Of a stretch of 64,000 bases of DNA, positions 54,844 through 61,978 are shown piece after piece. The DNA comes from Leptospira sp. 96542. GTDB taxonomy: Bacteria; Spirochaetota; Leptospiria; Leptospirales; Leptospiraceae. The notes under the pieces are model-generated. The model searched no databases and was not told the origin of the DNA. It worked only from the letters and a program-made list of their open reading frames with translations. Location of the stretch: contig JARJFC010000014.1 in NCBI GenBank assembly GCA_029310945.1, positions 30,375 to 94,374 on the forward strand. The letters run 5' to 3'. A program made the position numbers and the translations under genes. Each line of letters starts with the position of its first letter. Position 1 is the stretch's first letter.

Positions 54844-56172
54844 ATGGATGTTGCAAAACTAGATTCTTGGTATAGAAAACTCCTTGTTATTTTCTCAATC
54901 ATCGCAGGGGGTTTTCAATTTTATTACGAAGGTAATGTTTGGATCAATGCAGCCTTCGTAATCCTCATGGCAGGAATGGTTGGATATTTTACAAACTTTC
55001 TGGCCATCAAAATGTTATTCCAACCCAAACACGGTAAGGTGCTTGGATGGTCAGGTCTTGTTCCAAAAAACAAAACAAAAATTGCAAAATCGTTAGGAGA
55101 GAGTATCCAAAGTAATCTTCTCCATCCAGAAATCATATTGGCTTATATTTACGAACGTAACTTGGTAGAAAGTGGACTCCAAAAAATTGCCAAAGAAATT
55201 GATGAGATCATCCACAACGATGAAATCAGAACCACCCTTGTTACCAAAATCATTTCGATCCTGAAAGAACGTGGACCAGAAATTTTAGAAGTGATCTTCG
55301 ATTTTTCAGAAGAAACCATCAAACGAATGGCAGAACGCCCCGAAGAAGTCCAAAAACTTTGGACCTACACTCGGAACAAACTCACTGAATATTTAACCGA
55401 AGAAACAAATAGGGAAGAAATTGGAACACAACTCCGAGTGATTTTACTCGAAGAAATGCCGAAACTAGCGAACCTACTCAACGAAGGTTTAGAAGACTAT
55501 CTAAAATCCAGAAGCACTTTGGGTAAAATTGGAATCGGAGTTAAAAAAATATTCTCATTCAACGATGAAGCCATTCGCGAACTCCTCGAACGGTTTGTAA
55601 AGGATCCAGAAACTTCAGACCAATTTATGAAGTTACTAGATGAAACTATGGAACGTTTGCAAGACCGCCTCAATTCAAAAGAAACACAAGATTTTATCAC
55701 TGAAAAAATCTCTACATGGCTTGCAGCAAGCGGTGATTATGCGAGACAAAACCTTCTGCCAACTGGCATTGAAAGGTTACAATCGTATTTAGATGATCCA
55801 AACAATTGGGAAGAAATTGAAAAAAACTTTTTCAGAGCTGTGGATTGGGTGAAACGTCGTACATTAGAATTTATGAATTCAACGGAAGGAAAAGAATACC
55901 TCAAACTGAACATTGAAAAATTTGTGCACAAAATCAATGTGACTGCCCTTGTAGAAGAAAGGGTAATGGCACTCGACACCGACGATTTAGAAAAAATGAT
56001 TTTAGACAATACAGGCGGAAACCTCGTCGTCATACAATTTTTAGGTGGAATTCTTGGGATGATTGCAGGTCTTGTCCAGGTCCATGTATATTTTGCAATA
56101 CCAGTGGGTTTACTTGTTCTTGTCACCTACATTGCACACTATCGAAATAGTAAAAAATATCCAAACGCTTAA
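54844..56172 (+). CDS. DUF445 membrane protein
   Basis: 442 residues. The N-terminal helices (YRKLLVIFSIIAGGFQFYYE, then VILMAGMVGYFTNFLAIKML) are followed by FQPKHGKVLGWSGLVPKNK, KTKIAKSLGES and a long amphipathic helical segment (100-400) containing a repeated K/E-rich pattern, and a last hydrophobic helix near the C-terminus (VIQFLGGILGMIAGLVQVHV). This is DUF445 (YheB-type), whose function is unknown. It begins one base after the SDR stop. Confidence 0.92.
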   Translation: MDVAKLDSWYRKLLVIFSIIAGGFQFYYEGNVWINAAFVILMAGMVGYFTNFLAIKMLFQPKHGKVLGWSGLVPKNKTKIAKSLGESIQSNLLHPEIILAYIYERNLVESGLQKIAKEIDEIIHNDEIRTTLVTKIISILKERGPEILEVIFDFSEETIKRMAERPEEVQKLWTYTRNKLTEYLTEETNREEIGTQLRVILLEEMPKLANLLNEGLEDYLKSRSTLGKIGIGVKKIFSFNDEAIRELLERFVKDPETSDQFMKLLDETMERLQDRLNSKETQDFITEKISTWLAASGDYARQNLLPTGIERLQSYLDDPNNWEEIEKNFFRAVDWVKRRTLEFMNSTEGKEYLKLNIEKFVHKINVTALVEERVMALDTDDLEKMILDNTGGNLVVIQFLGGILGMIAGLVQVHVYFAIPVGLLVLVTYIAHYRNSKKYPNA

Positions 56173-56177
56173 ATACA

Positions 56178-56672
56178 ATGAAACAAATTTACCTTATTAC
56201 TACATTTATAATATGTTTACTGGTTCAATGTTCGAGTCCAAGAAAATTTACCAAGATGGTAAAACCAGAAAAAACTTCGGGGTTACTTTATTTAGTTCGG
56301 CCGGATCATCCCTCTCTATCGATGTGGAATTATGAATGTACGATTTCAAAATACCCATCCAAATTTTCATCCATGGTATCTCCAAAAACGCTCTTTTCGG
56401 TTAATTTAGAAAATGCTTCTCTTGGTTATATCCGACTAACAGAAGGAACTTACCGTTTGGACGTTGTTGGGAAGAACGATGCCACAAAAGTTTTTACCAT
56501 TAAAAATGGTGAAGATAAGTATTTCTTTTTAAGAATTTTTAGTGAAACCCGTCTTTCGAAGAGTGAACTCACCTTTATCGAAACGTCAAAAGAAGACTCA
56601 CTCTCTGAGATTCTCTCCATTATTGGTTTTACAGAATTTGATTTTAAATTAGTAGAGGTGCCGATCGAGTAA
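56178..56672 (+). CDS. Small lipoprotein of unknown function
   Basis: 164 residues with a signal and lipobox-like LLVQC (residues 14-18). The mature part is beta-rich (LLYLVRPDHPSLSMWNYECT, GYIRLTEGTYRLDVVGKN) and resembles DUF2846-type domains in the LYxxRP and EGTY spots, though not strongly. It follows DUF445 by 5 bp and its end overlaps the convergent hydrolase gene by 24 bp. Confidence 0.72.
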   Translation: MKQIYLITTFIICLLVQCSSPRKFTKMVKPEKTSGLLYLVRPDHPSLSMWNYECTISKYPSKFSSMVSPKTLFSVNLENASLGYIRLTEGTYRLDVVGKNDATKVFTIKNGEDKYFFLRIFSETRLSKSELTFIETSKEDSLSEILSIIGFTEFDFKLVEVPIE

Positions 56673-57485
56673 TTTTAAAAAATCCTTGGCAAACTTTGAC
56701 TGTCCAAGCCCCATCCAGTCTACATGTCCACCACCCCTGATTTCCAGAAATACCTTTGGTTCATTTGCCAATTTAAAAATCTCCTGGCCATTTTTAAAAA
56801 AAACAACCGAATCTTCCGTACCATGGATGATGACAATGGGTATAGGAGGTAAGGATTGGATATAATCCCTGGGACTTGTTGCATCATGGAAAAAAACTGA
56901 AACTATATTTCCCATTGGCCAAAACACATTTTGATTTAAAGTTTGTTTCACAACCTCCCTATAAGAAGTAAAAGAACCATCCACACAGATCAGTTGAATT
57001 TGGTTTGCTTTTGGCCAATCCGCTATACTCCGCATAGCAACCGCTCCACCAAGACTCTGGCCATACACGATGAGTTTTGAATTTATGTTCTTAGTGTGTT
57101 TTAACGCAAAATCCAAAACAAACTTACTATCTTCAAAAATTTCTTCCGGTTCAGATTCACCTTCTGATTTCCCATACCCACGGTAATCGTATGTAATCAA
57201 TTCATAACCATGGTTTACAAGCCAAGCCAAACTTAAAAAATGCGAACTCATGTTTTCACCATTTCCATGGAATTGTAATACTACACCCTTTGGATTTTTA
57301 ACATTCGGAGAATATATCCTCCAAACATTTAGTTTGGTTCCTTCAAATCCATCAATCATATGTGATTCATACTTGAATCCAAAAATATCGGGAGAGTAAT
57401 ACAAATTTTTAGAAGGATAATAGTATAAACTCGAACATTGTTTAAAACTAAAACAAATAATGATAAGAAAACATAATTTCCTCAT
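56649..57485 (-). CDS. Alpha/beta-hydrolase lipoprotein
   Basis: 278 residues from ATG 57485, behind GAGAGG; the open frame reaches 57500. Signal and lipobox-like segment LCFLIIICFSFKQC. Hydrolase features: QFHGNGENMSSH (oxyanion loop), YDYRGYGKSEG, VYGQSLGGAVAMRS (nucleophile Ser), IHGTEDSVV (Asp) and GGGHVDW (His), so the triad is complete. Close in kind to ABHD-type serine hydrolases (esterase or lipase). It is coupled to the upstream DUF4105 gene by a 38-bp overlap, suggesting joint action in the envelope. Confidence 0.87.
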   Translation of the reverse strand: MRKLCFLIIICFSFKQCSSLYYYPSKNLYYSPDIFGFKYESHMIDGFEGTKLNVWRIYSPNVKNPKGVVLQFHGNGENMSSHFLSLAWLVNHGYELITYDYRGYGKSEGESEPEEIFEDSKFVLDFALKHTKNINSKLIVYGQSLGGAVAMRSIADWPKANQIQLICVDGSFTSYREVVKQTLNQNVFWPMGNIVSVFFHDATSPRDYIQSLPPIPIVIIHGTEDSVVFFKNGQEIFKLANEPKVFLEIRGGGHVDWMGLGQSKFAKDFLKLLDRHLY

Positions 57486-59424
57486 AATACCTCTCAGCAT
57501 TTATTTCTATACGGAACTCATTTGCGTTATTGAATGCATACCGCAATACATTTGAAACATAATAAGTATTTTTATTTCCACTCAATTGGTAATTTTGACC
57601 AGTGACCCCAGAAAAAACTTTCCAAGCCCCAAATTCTTTTTGGTACATCACACTTAAGTTTAAACCATACCTACTTCCATTTTCAAAAACAGCTCCTGGT
57701 TGCGCCTTCACTCCAGCCATAAAACTGATGATGCCATAACTCATTGGTGTTTTAGAAAATTCATTTGAAAATGAATAACCATACCGAAAATCAAAATTCC
57801 CAACAGGTCTACGGTGGATTTGGTCTTTTGATTCATATACGGCTGTTTGAATGCCTGAGTCAAAATAATATGAAAAATCTTTCGATATAGAATTATATGG
57901 GTTAATAGAAATGAGTTTGATTACACTCATAGATGTAAATTCAGGTCTTTTGTTTTCGTATGCCCTCACTGTGGTATCAAAAAAAACAAGTTCAGAGTTA
58001 GGAGCATGCCCACTGCTAACATTCAATAAATCATGATAGGCAAGTCTTGCTTTAAATTCTGCGAAACTTCCTTGCGAAGAAGTTCCAAAAGAAGTGGCCA
58101 CCCGACTGAGCGGGTGAGAAAGTTCTGGTGGAGTGGAACGAGGAACACTTTCGGAATATACGTAATCATCTGTTAGTTGACTTCGGGTCACCAAGAGTTT
58201 TTTATAAAAATCATTGTGGTTCTTTGGAATATTTTCTCTATTTGTATAATGATATCGGTAGGTATCTAACACGGCATCAATGACCAGTGTTTTTCGAATG
58301 TTTGGTTTATCTTTTACGAGTCTGTTCGGATCAAATTGAATCAGATCCCAAAACTCTGACTTTTCGACTTCAGACATTTCGATTACTTTATAATGTATTT
58401 TAGAATATAAGGAAGAACGATATTTTTTTGATACGACCAAACCTTCTTGGTTTATATACAATTTGATTGTGTCTGGAGGGGAGACTATCCACCCAGTTTT
58501 ATCACTTAGTTCTAAATCTTTTTTTGCCACTTCCAAAATTTCCAAAAGGTGATAGGAACAATTTTCATTTAGAAAAAAATAATCAAAATCGGCACGGGAC
58601 ATCTCCCAAAGATGGCGGATGAACCTTTCTCTTTCCTCTACGTTTAACTTTAGTTTGTATTCCCATAGGTCGCGGCTTTCAAAGTCATTGTATTCGTTAA
58701 CTTTTAAATAGTATGGAAAGAGAGAGAACTTACCTGGGTACCCGCCAGTCAGTCCCAAATAGGCATAGTATAAAGCATTCATCTCAACTGGGTTAGCAGC
58801 GTAATTCACTCCATAGTCCAATAGTTCCGAATGTTCATTTTCTTTGTTATTCAATTTGATGAGAGTGTGGCCAAACATAGATGACGGAGCTTGCATATAG
58901 TAAGATGAGAACACAACGGATAATGATTCTGGGTTCAACGCAGCTTTCCAAGTTTCAAATCGTGGGCATTCTATTTGAGCCAACCGGTTAGGGTCAAACT
59001 CCAATTTCATTTTTAACCAATGGTATCGTTCTGGGTAGGCACATTGGGGGTGCATCAGTTCATTTTGAATCTGGTCTGAATAAAAAAAAGCACGGATGGT
59101 GGCTTCCAATTCCTTTTCGGCATTGTATTTGCCTTCACTAGAAAAAAAGTAACTTTCGCTATCCACTTCACTTGTGTAGGATCCGAGCCGACCTTTTTTA
59201 AAGCGTAGAATTCTAAGCCAATGCCTTTCATTGGCCAATGAAATGTCTTTGGAACGTTTTAAAAGACCAGCAAGGTATTCTTTTTGGATTGGATTTTGGG
59301 GCTCAAATGCACCCTGTTTACGCAATTCACTTAGATCAAGTTCTAGTATATTGGGATTATCGCTTGCGAGAATTACGATGGGATGTAAAAAAATAATAAT
59401 AAGGAAAATAAACTTTTGAAACAT
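57448..59424 (-). CDS. DUF4105 envelope protein with C-terminal beta-barrel-like region
   Basis: 658 residues with a signal peptide (FIFLIIIFLHPIVILA). DUF4105 core: SVVFSSYYMQAPSSMFGHTL, LLDYGVNYAA, YYAYLGLTGGYPGKFSLFPY, RDLWEYKLKL and NCSYHLLEILEVA, where the Cys-His-like NCSYHLL segment suggests a papain-like or NlpC-like active site. The C-terminal about 230 residues look like a beta-barrel (GNFDFRYGYSFSNEFSK, RYAFNNANEFRIEINAERYY) and end in Phe. It probably sits in the outer membrane. The function is unknown. Confidence 0.85.
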   Translation of the reverse strand: MFQKFIFLIIIFLHPIVILASDNPNILELDLSELRKQGAFEPQNPIQKEYLAGLLKRSKDISLANERHWLRILRFKKGRLGSYTSEVDSESYFFSSEGKYNAEKELEATIRAFFYSDQIQNELMHPQCAYPERYHWLKMKLEFDPNRLAQIECPRFETWKAALNPESLSVVFSSYYMQAPSSMFGHTLIKLNNKENEHSELLDYGVNYAANPVEMNALYYAYLGLTGGYPGKFSLFPYYLKVNEYNDFESRDLWEYKLKLNVEERERFIRHLWEMSRADFDYFFLNENCSYHLLEILEVAKKDLELSDKTGWIVSPPDTIKLYINQEGLVVSKKYRSSLYSKIHYKVIEMSEVEKSEFWDLIQFDPNRLVKDKPNIRKTLVIDAVLDTYRYHYTNRENIPKNHNDFYKKLLVTRSQLTDDYVYSESVPRSTPPELSHPLSRVATSFGTSSQGSFAEFKARLAYHDLLNVSSGHAPNSELVFFDTTVRAYENKRPEFTSMSVIKLISINPYNSISKDFSYYFDSGIQTAVYESKDQIHRRPVGNFDFRYGYSFSNEFSKTPMSYGIISFMAGVKAQPGAVFENGSRYGLNLSVMYQKEFGAWKVFSGVTGQNYQLSGNKNTYYVSNVLRYAFNNANEFRIEINAERYYEEIMFSYHYLF

Positions 59425-59468
59425 CAGTGATCCAAACCAATTGAATACACTGATGTTTTTATAGGGAA

Positions 59469-59954
59469 CTAGATTTTACAGTAATTTTTTACTGTTGCAT
59501 CTTTTTCCAATGTTTCATGAAGATTGGACAACACCAAACTTGGGTTTTGTTTTGACTCTTCTGTAAAAATAGAAGCGTAATTGTCTTTTAGAACTTTGTT
59601 GAATTGAGTTCCCGACTTGCACTCGAAAAGAGTCGCCAAATTGGAAAGTTTTTCACCTTTGCCTTGTGCAATTTCTTGCTCTAAGCTATCAAAGTTCATA
59701 TGAACATAAATTTCACGGGCATGTTCTTTTTGTGCCACACCATCCGCTGTACAGTTTGATGTTCCACTGGTAATACCAGATGTTTGTACTCCTGTTCCAT
59801 TAGTTGTAGCTGCCAAAACTTGGTTATCTTTCGGTTGGAATACCAAAGATCCAAGTCCACAACCAGCCATACCATACTTAGGAGCCGCAACCATTTGCGA
59901 AGACATTACCAATGCGGTAACCGAAAGGAGAGAGATAACTATTAATTTTTTCAT
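59469..59954 (-). CDS. DUF3015 secreted protein (copy 2)
   Basis: 161 residues. Signal VISLLSVTALVMSSQMVAA, then the DUF3015 hallmark KYGMAGCGLGSLVF, ATTNGTG, SGTSNCTADGV, a central helical part (YVHMNFDSLEQEIAQGKGEK) and a C-terminal Cys (KNYCKI). Conserved Cys residues suggest disulfides. It lies 17 bp after its paralogue and is clearly a tandem duplication; function unknown. Confidence 0.92.
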   Translation of the reverse strand: MKKLIVISLLSVTALVMSSQMVAAPKYGMAGCGLGSLVFQPKDNQVLAATTNGTGVQTSGITSGTSNCTADGVAQKEHAREIYVHMNFDSLEQEIAQGKGEKLSNLATLFECKSGTQFNKVLKDNYASIFTEESKQNPSLVLSNLHETLEKDATVKNYCKI

Positions 59955-59971
59955 ATTCTTTCAAAATCCCC

Positions 59972-60478
59972 TTAGATTTGTGTGCAAGTTTTAGCGAGTA
60001 ATTTGTCGCTCTTAACTTCAGATTTTATTGCCGATAGAAGGCTCGCTGGAGTCGCCTCTTCAGTAACGATTTTTGCATAATTTTCTTTGGTCACTTGTCG
60101 GAACCGAGTCATAGAATCGCCCGCAGAACAACCGAGTAGGTTTCCAAAGGATTCTAATTTTTCACCCTTACCCACTGCCATTTCTTGTCCAAGTGAGTCG
60201 TAATTCATGGTTACGAATAACTCTTGTACTTTGTTTTGTTTAACTACCCCATCAGAAGTACAATTTAATGTTCCAGATGAGATACCAAAAGTTTGGTTGT
60301 AGTAAATTCCATTTGTTGTGGAAGCTAAAATTTGCGATTTGTCGTTATCCTTAAGGATCAATGCTCCTAGACCACAACCTGCCATTCCGTACTTTCCTGC
60401 GTGTACGGGTGCAGTTGTCATAACTACAGCCACAATCGAGGCAACAAAGGCCAAGACCGAAGTCATCTTTTTTTTCAT
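59972..60478 (-). CDS. DUF3015 secreted protein (copy 1)
   Basis: 168 residues. Signal MTSVLAFVASIVAVVMTTAP, then KYGMAGCGLGALIL, ASTTNG, SSGTLNCTSDGV, FVTMNYDSLGQEMAVGKGEK and a C-terminal Cys (KTCTQI). It aligns throughout with the downstream copy. It is the first gene of the pair and has a long AT-rich upstream region, probably carrying its promoter. Confidence 0.92.
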   Translation of the reverse strand: MKKKMTSVLAFVASIVAVVMTTAPVHAGKYGMAGCGLGALILKDNDKSQILASTTNGIYYNQTFGISSGTLNCTSDGVVKQNKVQELFVTMNYDSLGQEMAVGKGEKLESFGNLLGCSAGDSMTRFRQVTKENYAKIVTEEATPASLLSAIKSEVKSDKLLAKTCTQI

Positions 60479-60887
60479 ACAAAATTCTCCTATTGAACCG
60501 GATGATCCAAATTTCGTTGAGTTATACTCGGAATTTATAAATAGTCAAAGAAAAATTTTCTCGGATTTGTTTTTTTTTCAATTTATTGACCTTCGTTTGG
60601 TGTTCCCCTTGCTCGATCCCAAAAACTAACAAAAGGTTACCGAAATTTGCCATTTAACAATCAAATTAAAAATTGCATTGGTTTTTAAATTTGTCTTTAA
60701 CATATAAAATGAACCAAGAGCCCATAATGCCCAAAAAAGTTTATTGCATTGTTAGTATTTTTTTTCGAATTCATATAAATTTATTTTATAAATTTATACA
60801 ACCAAACATTACAATTAAACCATGATCTGAAATTTTGATTTGATTAAAAAACCTGGGAGTTTCTCATCTTGCCGTAAGGAGACAAAT
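60479..60887. promoter_or_regulatory. 409-bp AT-rich divergent regulatory gap
   Basis: No gene. It separates the DUF3015 pair (leftward) from the TRL-like genes (rightward). A perfect inverted repeat, TATAAATTTAT (60774-60784) and ATAAATTTATA (60788-60798) around TTT, lies about 90-110 bp upstream of the first TRL-like gene. Much of the gap is A/T homopolymer (for example TTTGTTTTTTTTTCAATTT), so chance palindromes are easy and clear promoter boxes are hard to assign. Confidence 0.4.
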
Positions 60888-61205
60888 ATGAAGTTAAAAA
60901 TAGCAACAATTGCAATTTTTTCTCTAGTCACTCTGGTGAATTGTTCAACAGGGTACCAAACTGGCGGATTTGCAGTGTTCCAAAACTACACTTTGAACAA
61001 AGACGTTTCAACAGGAACTGATCTTGGAACAAAAGTTGGCAAAGCATGTGTTTCAAACCTCTTGGGTTGGATGACAACTGGCGAAGGTGGAATCAAAGAA
61101 GCAAGCTCAAAAGGGGACATTAAAAAAGTAAAAGCAGTGGACTACCAAATCACTGGTTTTCTAACACTTTGGACTAGGGTTTGCACCATAGCAAGGGGAG
61201 ACTAA
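60888..61205 (+). CDS. TRL-like lipoprotein 1
   Basis: 105 residues from ATG 60888, behind AAGGAG; the frame open to TTG 60840 has no site. Signal and lipobox VTLVNCSTG. The mature part holds the TRL-like family pattern NKDVSTGTDLGTKVGKAC, GEGGIKEASSKGDIKKVKAV and the end VCTIARGD. It shares this pattern with the two following genes. The family's role is unknown; small surface lipoproteins are plausible. Confidence 0.87.
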   Translation: MKLKIATIAIFSLVTLVNCSTGYQTGGFAVFQNYTLNKDVSTGTDLGTKVGKACVSNLLGWMTTGEGGIKEASSKGDIKKVKAVDYQITGFLTLWTRVCTIARGD

Positions 61206-61528
61206 TGAAAAATTTAATGAAAATGCTAGGTTTGTTAATCGTAGCCGTTTTTTTTGCAAATTGTACGATCCAGTACACAACTCCTCCAGGTTACTTATTC
61301 CAAAGTGTTTCCTTAAACAAAGATGTATCCACTGGCAATGACATTGGAACTAAATCCGGTACAGCTTGTACGCACGGTGTTCTTGGGCTATTTTATTTTG
61401 GTGATGGTGGCATCGGGGCAGCAGCAGAAGAAGGTGGAATCAAAGTTGTAAAGGCTGTTGATTATTCTCGGTTTTCTTTGCTTACAGTTCTCTACAGCCA
61501 AGTTTGTACAATTGCGAGAGGGGACTAA
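61205..61528 (+). CDS. TRL-like lipoprotein 2
   Basis: 107 residues from ATG 61205; its A is the last base of the previous TAA stop, with GGGGAG before it. Signal and lipobox VAVFFANCT. Pattern: NKDVSTGNDIGTKSGTAC, DGGIGAAAEEGGIKVVKAVD and VCTIARGD. The overlap implies one transcript with TRL-like 1 and 3. Function unknown. Confidence 0.87.
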   Translation: MKNLMKMLGLLIVAVFFANCTIQYTTPPGYLFQSVSLNKDVSTGNDIGTKSGTACTHGVLGLFYFGDGGIGAAAEEGGIKVVKAVDYSRFSLLTVLYSQVCTIARGD

Positions 61529-61530
61529 GT

Positions 61531-61857
61531 ATGAAAAAAATTAATCTTATATTAATTCTATTGGTTGGTTTTGTTATGTTCAATTGTGCCATTGCGGGAC
61601 CTGGTTATGGAATTACTCCAGGTGGATTGTTCTCAAGTGCAGCCATGAACAAAGACATTTCCACAGCAACTGATGTTGGTGGAAAAACAGGAGAAGCTTG
61701 TGCCTTCTCAATTCTTAGTTTAATTGCATTTGGTGACGGGAGTATCAAAAGTGCACAAGAAGATGGTGGCATCAAGGTAGTCAAAGCTGTTGACTACAGA
61801 TATACGAATGTCATGAGTTTCTTTAGCTCTGTTTGTACAATCGCTCGGGGAGACTAA
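61531..61857 (+). CDS. TRL-like lipoprotein 3
   Basis: 108 residues from ATG 61531, 2 bp after the previous stop, with GAGGGG before it. Signal and lipobox FVMFNCAIA. Pattern: NKDISTATDVGGKTGEAC, DGSIKSAQEDGGIKVVKAVD and VCTIARGD. Last gene of the three-gene operon; a terminator follows. Confidence 0.87.
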   Translation: MKKINLILILLVGFVMFNCAIAGPGYGITPGGLFSSAAMNKDISTATDVGGKTGEACAFSILSLIAFGDGSIKSAQEDGGIKVVKAVDYRYTNVMSFFSSVCTIARGD

Positions 61858-61865
61858 GTCTTCCT

Positions 61866-61898
61866 ACCACCACTGGGTTTAAAATCAGTGGTGGTTTT
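61866..61898 (+). terminator. Terminator of the TRL-like operon
   Basis: ACCACCACTG (61866-61875) pairs exactly with CAGTGGTGGT (61886-61895) around a 10-base loop and is followed by TTTT. It lies 8 bp after the last TRL-like stop. Confidence 0.85.
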
Positions 61899-61945
61899 AC
61901 TGGAAAAAACCGTCTCTGACCAACATTTAGTTGTTTGGTGGCATG

Positions 61946-61975
61946 AAAAAGCGGGAGAAACTCCCGCTTTTTTGT
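61946..61975. terminator. Bidirectional terminator between the TRL-like operon and the topoisomerase
   Basis: AAAAAGCGGGAG (61946-61957) and CTCCCGCTTTTT (61961-61972) form a 12-bp stem with an AAA loop, flanked by A-runs and T-runs. On the minus strand it ends the topoisomerase transcript, 4 bp from its stop. Confidence 0.9.
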
Positions 61976-61978
61976 TTT

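Noticed and set aside
60774..60798. TATAAATTTAT inverted repeat as a specific operator
   Set aside because: The surrounding gap is so AT-rich that an A/T-only palindrome may be chance; kept only as a note in the gap entry.
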